A DNA stretch of 64,000 nucleotides from an uncultured Holophagaceae bacterium. Lineage in GTDB: Bacteria > Acidobacteriota > Holophagae > Holophagales > Holophagaceae. Position numbers and translations under genes: made by a program. This document shows positions 50,038 through 59,426 of this stretch, piece by piece. Location of the stretch: assembly GCA_903937385.1 (NCBI GenBank), contig CAIZZF010000001.1:62001-126000 (forward strand), in the 5' to 3' direction. The notes beneath the pieces are model-generated. The model was not told the DNA's origin. It made no database searches and saw only the letters and a program-made list of their open reading frames with translations. Each line of letters starts with the position of its first letter. Position 1 is the first letter of the stretch.

Positions 50038-50077
50038 CAGGGCGGGCGGGACCGCGTTCAGTCCCTGCCCGCCCCTG
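50038..50077 (-). terminator. Stem-loop after the REC-REC signalling gene
   Basis: Arms 50038-50052 and 50061-50077 pair over about 15 bp with two single-base bulges and an 8-base loop. The following minus-strand sequence GGTTCTGTCTG is only moderately T-rich. It lies 24 bases past the stop codon at 50101. Confidence 0.4.
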
Positions 50078-50100
50078 AGGCACGATCCTGCGGCCGAGCT

Positions 50101-51375
50101 TCAGCGCGGCTTGGCCTCCGCCTCCTGGCGGAGCTGCTCCCAGATGTTCTTCAGCAGCGAAGTCGCAATCTTGCCCTTGCCCGACGCCGTGGCATAGTGC
50201 CCAGCGGGCAGCTTGGGCTTGAGGGTGGCGACCCGCTGGGTGAGCTCGCTGAGGTCCGCGCCCGGCAGGATGGCCACGAAGAGGCCGTCGCCCAGACGGC
50301 AGAGCACTTCGTGGTCCTCCAGGTGCTTCTTGATGATGTCGGAGACCCGCTGCCCTTCGCCCGACCACATTGTGGCGCCCGCAACCAGCCGGAAGCCCAG
50401 GAGACCCACCGGGCGGCCGACCAGGGTGGCGAAGGCGCAGAAGTGCTCGAGGCTCGCGTAGAGGTAGGGCCGCGTGTAGGCTCCGCCGTTGGGATCCTTG
50501 ATGGAGCTGGGGTCCGCATCGAGGATCTGGGCGTCCTTCCGGCGCCGCAGCTCCGAGCGCTTGAGCAGGGAGCGCACCCGGGTCTTCAGCTCGGCGGCAT
50601 CGAAGGGCTTGACCAGGTGCTCGTCGGCCTCGCTCTGCCAGATGCCCACCTGGAGCTCCAGGGCACCGGACTCGCAGGTCAGCAGGATGGTCTGGTCGGC
50701 GGTGGTCACGTCGCTGCGCAGCCGGGAGATCAGGCTGCTGCCGGTGCCTTCCGTCAGGTCCTGGTCCAGGATCAGCAGGTCGGGCCGGTCCAGCCGCAGG
50801 CGCTCCACCAGCTGCTCGGAAGTCGCCACGCCCTGGATGTCCCAGCCCTCCTCTGCGAGCAGGCCCTTCAGGTGGCCGACCATGTAGCCCTGCGCATCGA
50901 GGATGAGGATATGAGCGGGCGGCCCCTCCAGTTCCTCGGAGGGAGCATCCCCCGGCACGGCCGCATGGGCGTCCTGGAGCTGCCGCAGCAGCAGCAGGTT
51001 CCGCAGCCGGGTCTTCAGCTCCAGCAGGTGGGGCGGCTTGTTCAGGAAGTCGTCGGCGCCCGCCTGATAGCCGCCGTCCTTGGCCTTCGCCCCCAGCATG
51101 GTCAGGAGGACCACGGGAATGTTCTGGGAGGCTGGGGTCGTCTTGATCAGCCGACACAGGTCCAGCCCGCTCATGCCGGGCATGAAGACATCCAGGAGCA
51201 CCAGGTCCGGCGGATCGGCCTGGATCAGAACCCAGGCGGCGTCCCCGTTCTCCACGGGCACGACCTGGTAGCCGATCATCCGCAGCTGAGCCTCCAGGTA
51301 GCGGCGGAAGACCACATCGTCATCCACCACCATCACCCGCAGGGACTCCGTCACTTCACTCTGGCCTTCGTCCAT
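50101..51375 (-). CDS. PleD-like regulator: two receivers and a degenerate GGDEF domain
   Basis: A 424-residue protein. Receiver 1 (about 12-130) has MVVDDDVVF, phospho-acceptor LVLLDVFMPGMSG and NKPP. Receiver 2 (about 152-268) has ILILDAQGY, LLILDQDL and VKPFD. The C-terminal part (about 285-415) has the GGDEF-domain layout, with DPNGGAYTRPYLYASLEHF in place of D-x-LTGL-NR and RLGDGLFVAILP in place of R-x-GGDEF. The signature is lost, so it is probably not an active diguanylate cyclase. GGAGAAG precedes the ATG. It is the last gene of a four-gene signalling operon and a likely phosphate acceptor from the upstream hybrid kinase. Confidence 0.85.
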   Translation of the reverse strand: MDEGQSEVTESLRVMVVDDDVVFRRYLEAQLRMIGYQVVPVENGDAAWVLIQADPPDLVLLDVFMPGMSGLDLCRLIKTTPASQNIPVVLLTMLGAKAKDGGYQAGADDFLNKPPHLLELKTRLRNLLLLRQLQDAHAAVPGDAPSEELEGPPAHILILDAQGYMVGHLKGLLAEEGWDIQGVATSEQLVERLRLDRPDLLILDQDLTEGTGSSLISRLRSDVTTADQTILLTCESGALELQVGIWQSEADEHLVKPFDAAELKTRVRSLLKRSELRRRKDAQILDADPSSIKDPNGGAYTRPYLYASLEHFCAFATLVGRPVGLLGFRLVAGATMWSGEGQRVSDIIKKHLEDHEVLCRLGDGLFVAILPGADLSELTQRVATLKPKLPAGHYATASGKGKIATSLLKNIWEQLRQEAEAKPR

Positions 51376-51450
51376 GGGACTTCTCCAACCGTATGCTTGA
51401 GCTGACGAGCTTGGAACTGGTCTTCAATCCTGAACAGATCTTTCCTGGAA

Positions 51451-54400
51451 TCAAGGGCTAAAGGCCTGCGCAACTTGCCGAAACTGCTCGAAGTCGCGGA
51501 TGAGGCCGGGCAGGCCGGCCCGGAAGGCCTTCAGGTCACCAGCCAGGACCACCTTCTCCAGCGTCCGGACTCCCGCCAGCAGGGTCGCGGCACCCACGGT
51601 GGCAGAGGAACCTTTGATGAGGTGACACTCCATGGCGGCGGTCGTCAGATCGCCGGAAGCCAGGGCGGACTGCAGGAGGGCCAGGTGCCGGGGGCAGTCC
51701 TCCAGGAAGCCCTTGAGGATGGCTCCCACGGCGCTGCGGTTGCCCATCAGGCGCCCGAGGAACTCCTCCTCGGCGAAGACGACCGGGGGCGCACCGTCAT
51801 CAGACAAGGAAAGCGCCAGGGGCAGGGGCCGCGAGCCCGTGCCACTGGAGAGGTAGCGGTCCAGGATCGCCAGGAGCGCATGGGGCTCCAGGGGCTTGGT
51901 CAGGTAGTCATCCATCCCCGCATCGAGGCAGAGCTGGCGATCCTCCGCCATGGCGTGGGCCGTCAGGGCCACCACGACCACGTGGGGGTTTCGGACCCCC
52001 GACAGGGGATTGCGGAGGGTGGTGGTGGCCTCCAGACCATCCAGCTTGGGCATCTGGATGTCCATCAGCACCAGGTCGTAGTCCGCCTCCCGAAGCGCCC
52101 GGAGGGCCTCCATGCCATTGCAGGCCACCTGCACCCGGAGGTTCCACGGCTCGAGGATGGCCAGGGCCAGCTCCCGGTTCACGAGGTTGTCTTCCACCAG
52201 GAGGAGGCTGGCGCCCTGGAAATCCCGCAGGCCGAGGGCGGTCTCCTCCGCCCGGGCCGGGGCGTCCTCCCCCACCAGGCTCCGCTGCTTGAGCATGGCC
52301 GTGAACCAGAACTCGGAGCCCTGGCCTTCCACGCTGGTCACGCCGATCTCGCCCCCCAGCAGGTCCGCCAGCTGCTTCGAGATGGCCAGCCCCAGCCCCG
52401 TGCCACCGGCCCGCCGGGTGGTGGAGGCGTCCACCTGGCTGAAGCTCTGGAAGAGCTTCCCCAGCTGGTGTTCGGGAATGCCGATGCCGGTGTCCCGCAC
52501 GGCGAAGCGCACCAGGACGTGGGTTTCGTTCACGCGCTGAGAGCTGCCCTGCACGGTCACCTGCCCGGCGTCCGTAAACTTCAGCGCATTGCCCACCAGG
52601 TTGACGAGCACCTGGCGCAGCCTGCGGGCGTCCCCCCAGAAGACGCGCGGCGTCTCCGGATCCAGGGCCAGCTCGAACCGAAGTCCCTTCTCCTGGGCCT
52701 TCGCCGCCATGGTGGTGCCCACTTCCTCCAGGAGTCCCTGCAGGTCGAAGGCCTCCTCGTCCAGCTCGAGCTTGCCCGCCTCGACCTTGGAGAGATCCAG
52801 GATGTCGTTGATGAGCGCCATGAGCGACTGCCCGCTGAGCCGGGCCAGCTCGGCGTAGTGCCGCTGCTGGCCATCCAGGTTCGAGTCCAGGAGGAGACCT
52901 ACCATGCCGAGGACCCCGTTCATGGGGGTGCGGATCTCATGGCTCATGTTGGCCAGGAACTCGCTCTTGGCCTGGCTGGCCGCCACGGCCAGATCACGAG
53001 CTTCCCGCACAGCCTGCTCCGCCTCCTTGCGGTCGGTGATGTCCAGGAGGATGCCGTTCCAGCGGGTGCCGCCCTCCGGAAGTGTGGTGACATCAGCCTC
53101 AAAACGGAACCAGTGGAGTTCCCCGCTTACCCAGACCCGGCCTTCCCACCGGAACGGCCCCGGCGCCTGGGTGGCCCGCGCCACGGCTTCCAGGGCTCCG
53201 CCAAAGTCCTCACGGTGGACCATTGAGAAGATCCCTGACGACAGCTGGAGGGCATCGGCCTTCTCGAGGGCCAGGAGCTGAGCGAACCGATCGCTGACGT
53301 ATTCGAAGGTCAGGGCTCCTGCGGGATCGATGGTCGCGGTGTAGACCCCCACCGGGATCCTGGCGGTCAACTCATCGTAGCGATCCTTGCTCAGCTGCAG
53401 AGCCAGCTCGGCCTTCTTCCGCTCGCTGATGTCGGTGTCGATGCCCATGACCCGGGTGACCTCACCCAGGGCATCCCAGGCTGTGATCTGTCCCGAGGAG
53501 AAGAGCCAGCGCCAGCTGCCATCCCGATGCCGCATCCGCAGCTCGACCTTGTAGGCCGGGAGCTCGCCCTGGGCGTGCCGGCGGTAGGTCTCCCGGGCCT
53601 GCTCCAGGTCGTCGGGATGGACGAGCGAGCTCCAGGTGTCGTTCCTGTCTTCCAGCTCCCCGTGCCGGTAGCCGAGCATGGCCAGCCACTGGTCGCTGAA
53701 GTAGGTCTTGTCCAGGGTCATGTTCCAGTCCCAGAAGCCCATCTGCGAGGCATCGAGGGCGATCCGGAGCTGCTCCCGGCTCTGCCGCAGTTCCTCCTCC
53801 ATCTGCTTGCGCTCGGAGATGTCCGTGCGGATGGCGATGTAGGCGACCGGTTCCCCCGACTCGCCCTGGATGGGCATCAGGGTGGCCGCCAGCCAGTAGA
53901 GATGGCCGTCCTTGGCCCGGTTGCAGATCTCGCCGTGCCACACCTTGCCGGCGCGGATGGCTTCCCACATCACCTTGTAGAACTCGGGCGGATGCTGGTC
54001 TGACTTGACGAGGCGGTGGTTCGCTCCGACCAGCTCCTCTCGTGGATAGCCGCTTACCTCGCAGAACTTGTCATTCGCGTAGAGGATGACGCCCGCGGTG
54101 TCTGTGACCGTGACGATGGCGTGCTCATCCAGGGCCGCCTTCTGCTGCTCCAGCTCGAGCAGCGCCTTCCGCCGGTCCGCCAGCAGCTCACCCATCAGCG
54201 TGGACAGCCGGGCCAGATCCGTGGTCTCCGAGCCTATTTCCGCTCGGCCCTGGGACCGCAGCAGGGCATTGGCGGAGCTCCGCAGCGACTGCACGATCTG
54301 GGCCTGCGCTTCGGCGAACTGCTGGACCCGCTCATTGGCCTTGATCAGCTCCTCGGAGCTGAGGTCGAGGCTTCGCGTCCGAAGCTCCTGATCCCGCTCG

Positions 54401-54591
54401 TGCTGCAGGTAGGTACTCTCGACGCGCCCCAGGAAATCGCCAAAACCACTGAGGAGACGCCGCACGGAGTCGGGAATGGTCGGGTCGAGCTGCACCTGGC
54501 TCAGGTCCCTCAGCAGACCCTGAAGCTCCTGCTGCTCGGGGAGTTTGAGCGCCCGCGTAAGTTGCCGCTGGAGGAGTCGTTGCACGCTCAA
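51451..54591 (-). CDS. PAS-rich hybrid sensor histidine kinase with receiver and Hpt domain
   Basis: A 1046-residue cytoplasmic kinase with no membrane segment. In order: N-terminal helical region with coiled coil (1-150), PAS 1 (about 157-270; [35 protein letters not shown]), PAS 2 (about 275-395), PAS 3 (to about 520), H-box [17 protein letters not shown], ATPase boxes ([36 protein letters not shown]), receiver ([31 protein letters not shown]) and C-terminal Hpt ([15 protein letters not shown]). This is a full phosphorelay. The start is TTG at 54591 overlapping the FIST gene stop, but GTG at 54585 has a better-spaced GGGGAG. The FIST protein upstream is its probable sensory partner. Confidence 0.93.
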   Translation of the reverse strand: MSVQRLLQRQLTRALKLPEQQELQGLLRDLSQVQLDPTIPDSVRRLLSGFGDFLGRVESTYLQHERDQELRTRSLDLSSEELIKANERVQQFAEAQAQIVQSLRSSANALLRSQGRAEIGSETTDLARLSTLMGELLADRRKALLELEQQKAALDEHAIVTVTDTAGVILYANDKFCEVSGYPREELVGANHRLVKSDQHPPEFYKVMWEAIRAGKVWHGEICNRAKDGHLYWLAATLMPIQGESGEPVAYIAIRTDISERKQMEEELRQSREQLRIALDASQMGFWDWNMTLDKTYFSDQWLAMLGYRHGELEDRNDTWSSLVHPDDLEQARETYRRHAQGELPAYKVELRMRHRDGSWRWLFSSGQITAWDALGEVTRVMGIDTDISERKKAELALQLSKDRYDELTARIPVGVYTATIDPAGALTFEYVSDRFAQLLALEKADALQLSSGIFSMVHREDFGGALEAVARATQAPGPFRWEGRVWVSGELHWFRFEADVTTLPEGGTRWNGILLDITDRKEAEQAVREARDLAVAASQAKSEFLANMSHEIRTPMNGVLGMVGLLLDSNLDGQQRHYAELARLSGQSLMALINDILDLSKVEAGKLELDEEAFDLQGLLEEVGTTMAAKAQEKGLRFELALDPETPRVFWGDARRLRQVLVNLVGNALKFTDAGQVTVQGSSQRVNETHVLVRFAVRDTGIGIPEHQLGKLFQSFSQVDASTTRRAGGTGLGLAISKQLADLLGGEIGVTSVEGQGSEFWFTAMLKQRSLVGEDAPARAEETALGLRDFQGASLLLVEDNLVNRELALAILEPWNLRVQVACNGMEALRALREADYDLVLMDIQMPKLDGLEATTTLRNPLSGVRNPHVVVVALTAHAMAEDRQLCLDAGMDDYLTKPLEPHALLAILDRYLSSGTGSRPLPLALSLSDDGAPPVVFAEEEFLGRLMGNRSAVGAILKGFLEDCPRHLALLQSALASGDLTTAAMECHLIKGSSATVGAATLLAGVRTLEKVVLAGDLKAFRAGLPGLIRDFEQFRQVAQAFSP

Positions 54592-55733
54592 CGCTCCCCG
54601 AGACAGGTCACGGTCATGGTCTGGTTGTGGAGCCGGCAGTCCCCTGGCGCCAGAGGGGCGAACTCGCCATAGGAATAGAACCCGGCCAGGGTCATGCCCT
54701 TCCCCAGCACCTCGCTGACCACCTCAAGCTCCTCCTCGACGGCGTCCCCCATGACGAGTTGGCGCCCGACGCAGCTCACCAGGAGGGCCAGCCCCTGGCC
54801 CGCCTCCAGCGACTGCAGGCTGCCGGCCAGCCGGGCGGCCACTTCGGCCCCGTCCACCAGGCCGTCCTTGGAGGCGTGCATGAGCCGCAGGTAGCCTCCG
54901 GACGCAATCTCTCCCGCCAGGATGAGGGATCCCTCAGCCTCGTCGACGCCCAGGATGGTCCGGATGAGGCCGAGCCGGCCCCGCTCCGGATCGAGGATCT
55001 CGAAGGGGAACAGCAGCCCCGAGTGAGGCAAGTCCTTCGCATGCTCACCGAGGTAGCGCTTGTAGATGTTCAGGGCGGGCTCGCCATCCAGCTCGTAGAG
55101 GATGTTCTCCTGGCAGCGGGTGACCTTGCGGGCGGGGCCAAAGGGAGCCCAGCCCCCCCGAGAGCCGTGGGAGAGGATCAGCCCTTCGCCGCCAAGGCCC
55201 ACGGCCACCACGCCGTCCGGCGTGATCCCCGAGGGGCCGAGGGTCAGGGTCTCCAGAAAGGCACCATCGTCCCCGGCCAATCCGCCGGAGATGGGCACCT
55301 GCGCGCCGACTTCGGAAACCAGCCCCGCGAGGAGGGCGCTGCCGTTGACGCCGACCCCCTTGCCGAAGAGCAGGATGGCCCGCAGGCCAGGCCGCTTCAG
55401 GGCCGCACCCAGGGCGGCGCCGGCGGCTCGGCAGGCATCCATGCTGGGCACCACGGCCTCCGCGACCTGGAGGGTGATCTCCCCGTGGAAGCGCACGGCC
55501 GTGACCACGCAGCTCTGCTCGGAGCGGCCCTGATCGCTGATCTCCCCGGCCGTGGAGCAGCCCACCAGGGCGGCGCCCGGGAAGGCCGCCTTCAGCCCGG
55601 CAAAGCGGCCAGGCAGACGCAGGGCCCGAACGCTGCCAAAGACCAGGACCAGCTGAGGCTCCAGTTCCGCCAACACCAGGAGCTGCCCCTCACTCAGGGG
55701 GGCGGATTCCTGTACGATCTGGCGGCACTCCAT
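54588..55733 (-). CDS. FIST domain sensory protein (FIST N and FIST C)
   Basis: A 381-residue soluble protein. [39 protein letters not shown] is the N-terminal FIST pattern (paralogues read '...GcStaGei'), with [18 protein letters not shown] in the middle and FIST_C features such as [21 protein letters not shown] and [39 protein letters not shown] domains are ligand-sensing modules placed beside kinases; small molecules such as amino acids have been suggested as ligands. It overlaps the downstream hybrid kinase by four bases, so the two are probably made in equal amounts and interact. Confidence 0.9.
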   Translation of the reverse strand: MECRQIVQESAPLSEGQLLVLAELEPQLVLVFGSVRALRLPGRFAGLKAAFPGAALVGCSTAGEISDQGRSEQSCVVTAVRFHGEITLQVAEAVVPSMDACRAAGAALGAALKRPGLRAILLFGKGVGVNGSALLAGLVSEVGAQVPISGGLAGDDGAFLETLTLGPSGITPDGVVAVGLGGEGLILSHGSRGGWAPFGPARKVTRCQENILYELDGEPALNIYKRYLGEHAKDLPHSGLLFPFEILDPERGRLGLIRTILGVDEAEGSLILAGEIASGGYLRLMHASKDGLVDGAEVAARLAGSLQSLEAGQGLALLVSCVGRQLVMGDAVEEELEVVSEVLGKGMTLAGFYSYGEFAPLAPGDCRLHNQTMTVTCLGER

Positions 55734-55772
55734 GGGTTTCCTTCTTCGAGGCTGGGACTTCTGATGACCGGT

Positions 55773-56639
55773 TCAACCAAACTGTTCCTGGCGGAGCTTT
55801 TCCAGCTTGCGCTCGAGGCGGATGATCCGGGCGCGCAGGCCCGGGTACCGGCCCGCGGTCGCGGGCTGGTTCTCACCCTCGATGGCCGTGCGGAAGAGAC
55901 CGATGTTCATCTTGAGGACACTCTCCGCGACGGCGAACTCCGCCTCGGCATGCGGCCGGTCACCCACCTTGAAATACAGCTTGGACAGCAGGTAGGTCGC
56001 ATGAATGGTCTGCTTCTTGGAGTGGACCCGATCCTTCAGGTAGACGATCGCCTGGGGATTGTGTTCATCGAAGACCCACCGCACCCGCTGGATCCAGCCC
56101 TCGGCCCAGCGGCGGGCCGCCACGACCTCCGGGTCGAGGACGGGCGCCTCGGCTTCCAGGGGGGCCGCTCCCGGGTCGTCGAGACCGAGCAGAGCCTGCT
56201 CCTGGCCACTGAGCAGCTCGCGCATCCGGGCCAGGGCTGACTGCATGACGGCCTCATCGGGCCCATGGGTGGTGAGCTTCCGGAAGCGGGCCTGGATGGC
56301 ATCCACCAGCTCGGTCGGATGGAAGGGCTTGGTGAGGAAGTCGTCAGCCCCGGAGGTCATGCCGCGGCGCTGGGTGTCCCGGTCGGTCAGGGAGGTCAGG
56401 AAGATGAAAGGCACCCGGGCCAGGCGGGGGATCTGCTGGGCTGCGGCCAGCACGCCGAAGCCGTCCAGCCCCGGCATTACGATGTCGCAGACCACCAGAT
56501 CCGGGGGCCGCTCCTGCAGCCGGGCCAGGCCCTCGGCACCACTTTCGGAGGACTCGGTCTCGAAGCCCAACGCCCCCAGGAGCAGCTCCGTGCTCAGGCG
56601 GATCGTGGGGTCGTCGTCGATGATGTGGATCCGTGGCAT
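55773..56639 (-). CDS. Receiver-domain response regulator with helical C-terminal domain
   Basis: A 288-residue protein. The receiver (about 2-120) has IIDDDPTIRL, phospho-acceptor LVVCDIVMPGLDG, FLTSLTD and TKPFHP. The C-terminal part (about 170-285) is helical, with LSKLYFKVGDRPHAEAEFAVAESVLKMNIGL resembling a TPR-like pair and a final coiled coil (IIRLERKLEKLRQEQ). No DNA-binding motif is seen. The ATG at 56639 is preferred (GAGG upstream); a longer frame would need a TTG start. First gene of the operon with the FIST protein and hybrid kinase. Confidence 0.85.
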   Translation of the reverse strand: MPRIHIIDDDPTIRLSTELLLGALGFETESSESGAEGLARLQERPPDLVVCDIVMPGLDGFGVLAAAQQIPRLARVPFIFLTSLTDRDTQRRGMTSGADDFLTKPFHPTELVDAIQARFRKLTTHGPDEAVMQSALARMRELLSGQEQALLGLDDPGAAPLEAEAPVLDPEVVAARRWAEGWIQRVRWVFDEHNPQAIVYLKDRVHSKKQTIHATYLLSKLYFKVGDRPHAEAEFAVAESVLKMNIGLFRTAIEGENQPATAGRYPGLRARIIRLERKLEKLRQEQFG

Positions 56640-56734
56640 CGGCCTCAGAGCTCCTGATGGAGATGGCAACAGGCCATGAGACCAGAATAGTCGAAAGCGC
56701 CTGCGCCTGGAGCAGACAGACGCTGCCCAGATCC

Positions 56735-56778
56735 GTTGAATTTAAATTTTAAATAAAAAATTAACTCAAGTTAAAACA
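56735..56778 (-). promoter_or_regulatory. AT-rich promoter tract of the FIST/kinase operon with a TTAACT-CA-AGTTAA palindrome
   Basis: About 45 A/T-rich bases (including TTTAAATTTTAAAT) end in the palindrome TTAACTCAAGTTAA (56761-56774), about 120-135 bases upstream of the operon's first start codon. Composition and position suggest the operon promoter and an operator. Confidence 0.45.
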
Positions 56779-56814
56779 TGACCCCACCCCATTCCTGAAA
56801 GGAGGGGCTCAGGA

Positions 56815-57162
56815 CTACCGACAGACCCGGCCGCCGAGGGGCTTGCCGCCGATGACGTGGAAGTGCAGGTGGTAGACGCCCTGCCCGCCTTCGACGCCGC
56901 AGTTGGTGGTGAGCCGCCAGCCGGCCTCCGCCACGCCGTGGTCCCGGGCCAGCTGGGCGGCCACACCCGGGATGCGGGCGGCGGCCTCGGCGATCGCGGG
57001 CGTCAGGTCGTTGAGGTTCTCGCAGTGGGCCTTCGGGATGAGCAGGAGGTGCACCGGCGCCTGGGGGCTGATGTCCTTGAAGGCGAGCAGGGTATCGTCT
57101 TCATAGACGATGTCGGCAGGGATCTCCTTCCGCACGATCTTGCAGAACAGACAGTCGCTCAT
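56815..57162 (-). CDS. HIT-family nucleotide hydrolase/transferase (HinT-like)
   Basis: A 115-residue protein of the histidine-triad family. It has CLFCKIVRKEIPADIVYEDD, LAFKDISPQAPVHLLLIPK and the active-site HLHFHVIGG (H-x-H-x-H). HinT proteins hydrolyse nucleoside phosphoramidates such as AMP-lysine. The start at 57162 is supported by GGGAGG six bases upstream. It diverges from trmL with only 12 bases between start codons, so the two promoters overlap the coding starts. Confidence 0.93.
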   Translation of the reverse strand: MSDCLFCKIVRKEIPADIVYEDDTLLAFKDISPQAPVHLLLIPKAHCENLNDLTPAIAEAAARIPGVAAQLARDHGVAEAGWRLTTNCGVEGGQGVYHLHFHVIGGKPLGGRVCR

Positions 57163-57174
57163 CGGGGACCTCCC

Positions 57175-57630
57175 ATGTTTCACCTCATTCTCTACCAGCC
57201 CGAGATTCCGCAGAATACCGGAAGCATCGGGCGGCTCTGCGTCAACAACAATGCCAAGCTCCACCTGATCCACCCCCTGGGCTTCGACACCTCGGACGCC
57301 CAGGTGCGCCGGGCCGGGCTGGACTACTGGGAGAAGCTGGACCCGGTCCACTACCTAGACTGGGATGACTTCCTGGCCCGCAACCCCGCCAGCAATTTGT
57401 GGTTCTTCACCACCAAGGGCGCCCGGCGGCACACCCAGGTGCCCTGGGCCTACGGCGACGGTCTGGTCTTCGGCCGGGAGACCGTGGGGCTGCCCCCGGA
57501 GCTCCTGGAGGCTCATGCCGACCACCTGGTGCGGATCCCCATGCTGGGTGACCACCACCGCAGTTTGAACCTTGCCCAGGCCGCAGCCGTTGGTCTTTAC
57601 GAGGCGCTGAGGCAGACTGAAAGCTGGTAG
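57175..57630 (+). CDS. trmL: tRNA (cytidine/uridine-34-2'-O)-methyltransferase
   Basis: A 151-residue SPOUT enzyme methylating the wobble ribose of tRNA-Leu. Motifs: [53 protein letters not shown] and [16 protein letters not shown] (C-terminal knot). Size and motif order match TrmL (YibK) and differ from TrmH. It lies 16 bases upstream of the B12-binding mutase subunit gene, in the same direction. Confidence 0.93.
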   Translation: MFHLILYQPEIPQNTGSIGRLCVNNNAKLHLIHPLGFDTSDAQVRRAGLDYWEKLDPVHYLDWDDFLARNPASNLWFFTTKGARRHTQVPWAYGDGLVFGRETVGLPPELLEAHADHLVRIPMLGDHHRSLNLAQAAAVGLYEALRQTESW

Positions 57631-57646
57631 ACCCGAGGAGCCCCCC

Positions 57647-58045
57647 ATGAGCCAAGCACCGATCCGCATCGTCATTGCCAAGCCGGGCCTGGACGGGCAC
57701 GACCGGGGCGCCAAGGTCGTGGCCCGCGCCCTGCGTGATGCGGGCATGGAAGTGATCTACACGGGGCTGCGCCAGACGCCGGTGCAGATCGTTGCGGCCG
57801 TGGTGCAGGAGGACGCCCGCGTGCTCGGCATGAGCATCCTCAGCGGGGCCCACAACCAGATCTTTCCCGAGGTCATGCGGCTGCTGAAGGCCCAGGGCGC
57901 CGAGGACGTGCTGGTCTTCGCCGGCGGCATCATCCCCGACGAGGACATCCCTGCCCTCAAGGCCATCGGCATCCGGGAGATCTTCCAGCCGGGCACCAAC
58001 ACGGACGACATCGTCGCCTTCATCCGCCAAGCGATCCCGGACTGA
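57647..58045 (+). CDS. Methylmalonyl-CoA mutase, small (cobalamin-binding) subunit
   Basis: A 132-residue stand-alone B12-binding domain. It has [22 protein letters not shown], containing the D-x-H-x-x-G motif whose His is the lower cobalt ligand, then SILSGAHNQ and the [11 protein letters not shown] loop, and ends [15 protein letters not shown], as in the C-terminal domain of fused methylmalonyl-CoA mutases. Its catalytic partner is encoded 50 kb away at 5551-7206, which stops where this domain would begin. GAGGAG lies six bases before the ATG. The neighbouring trmL and radA genes have no link to cobalamin metabolism. Confidence 0.93.
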   Translation: MSQAPIRIVIAKPGLDGHDRGAKVVARALRDAGMEVIYTGLRQTPVQIVAAVVQEDARVLGMSILSGAHNQIFPEVMRLLKAQGAEDVLVFAGGIIPDEDIPALKAIGIREIFQPGTNTDDIVAFIRQAIPD

Positions 58046-58058
58046 GGGGCAGGACCCC

Positions 58059-59423
58059 ATGGCCAAGGCCACGCCGCTGTTCGAGTGCACGGCCTGCGGA
58101 GCGCGCCATCCCAAGGCACTCGGCAAGTGCACGGCCTGTGGGGCGTGGGACTCGGTGCAGGAAGTGCGCGGGACCCTGAAGCGGGACCTGCAGCGGGCTG
58201 GCTCGGCCTTCGCCCAGAGCCACTACACCGGCCCTGTGGCGCTGCAGGACGTGGAAGTCTCGGATGCGCAGCGTCGCCCCACGGGCATTGTCGAACTGGA
58301 CCGGGTGCTGGGCGGCGGGGTGGTGCCGGGCATGGTGGTGCTGCTCGGCGGGGAGCCCGGCATCGGCAAGTCCACCCTGCTGCTGCAGTGGGCCGCCACG
58401 GCCGAGGGCACGGTGCTCTACGCCAGTGGTGAGGAGAGCGAGCGCCAGATCAAGCTGCGGGCCCAGCGCCTCGGCGCGGAATACCCGGGCATCCACCTGC
58501 TGGCGGAGACCGACGTGCGCCGCATCCTGGAGGAGGCCGAGCGCATGAAGCCCGGTCTGCTGCTGGTGGACAGCATCCAGACGCTTTTCGATCCCGACTT
58601 CGAGAGCAGCGCAGGCAGCGTGAGCCAGGTGCGTGGCTGTGCGGCCCTGCTCACGCGGTGGGCCAAGACCACGGGCACACCCCTGGTGCTGGTGGGCCAC
58701 GTCACCAAGGACGGCAGCCTCGCCGGTCCCAAGGTGCTGGAGCACCTGGTGGACACGGTGCTGGCCTTCGAGGGCGACCGGCACCACCACCACCGCCTGC
58801 TGCGCGCCCTGAAGAACCGCTTCGGCGCTGCCTTCGAGCTGGGCGTCTTCGCCATGACCGAGCGGGGCCTGGTGCCCGCCGAGGGCAACCCGTTCTTTCT
58901 CGACGCCGAGCCCCGCCCCGGCTGCGCCGCCACCGTGGTCCTGAGCGGCACGCGGCCCATGGTGGTGGAGATCCAGGCCCTGGTGGCCTCAGCGGGCCTG
59001 GGCATCCCCCGGCGCACCGCCCTGGGCATCGACGGCCAGCGGCTGGCCATGCTCTGCGCCGTGGCCGAGCGCCGCGGCGGCGTGCAGCTCCACGACCGGG
59101 ACGTCTACCTGAACGTCGCCGGCGGCCTTGAGATCGAGGATCCCGCCGCGGACCTGGCCGTCATCGCCGCCCTCTGCAGCAGCGCCGGCGGCCGCCTGCT
59201 GGCGGAGAAGTGCCTCTTCATGGGCGAGGTGGGCCTCACCGGCGAGGTGCGTCCCGTGGCCCAGCTGCCGCTGCGCCTGCAGGAAGGCGCCCGGCTGGGC
59301 TTCAGCTGCGCCGCCGTGCCCCGCATCGGCCTCGAAGGCCGGAGCCCCCTGGACCTGTTCCCGGAGGTGAGCGTCGAGCGGCTGCGGGGCAAGGCCTGGC
59401 TCAAGGGCGTGGTGGAAGAGTAG
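58059..59423 (+). CDS. radA: DNA repair protein RadA
   Basis: A 454-residue protein for recombinational repair and branch migration. It has the N-terminal zinc finger (FECTACGARHPKALGKCTACG), Walker A GEPGIGKSTLLLQ, the SGEESERQIKLRAQR block, LLVDSIQTLF, the RadA-specific KNRFGAAFELGVF motif and the C-terminal Lon-protease-like domain (GLGIPRRTALGIDGQRLAML; VGLTGEVRPVAQLPLRLQE). Full length; 13 bases after the small mutase subunit and three bases before the convergent PilZ gene stop. Confidence 0.96.
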   Translation: MAKATPLFECTACGARHPKALGKCTACGAWDSVQEVRGTLKRDLQRAGSAFAQSHYTGPVALQDVEVSDAQRRPTGIVELDRVLGGGVVPGMVVLLGGEPGIGKSTLLLQWAATAEGTVLYASGEESERQIKLRAQRLGAEYPGIHLLAETDVRRILEEAERMKPGLLLVDSIQTLFDPDFESSAGSVSQVRGCAALLTRWAKTTGTPLVLVGHVTKDGSLAGPKVLEHLVDTVLAFEGDRHHHHRLLRALKNRFGAAFELGVFAMTERGLVPAEGNPFFLDAEPRPGCAATVVLSGTRPMVVEIQALVASAGLGIPRRTALGIDGQRLAMLCAVAERRGGVQLHDRDVYLNVAGGLEIEDPAADLAVIAALCSSAGGRLLAEKCLFMGEVGLTGEVRPVAQLPLRLQEGARLGFSCAAVPRIGLEGRSPLDLFPEVSVERLRGKAWLKGVVEE

Positions 59424-59426
59424 GGA

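Noticed and set aside
50101-51375. Active diguanylate cyclase
   Set aside because: The GGDEF signature is replaced by GDGLF and the upstream conserved loop is altered, so activity is not supported although the domain layout fits.
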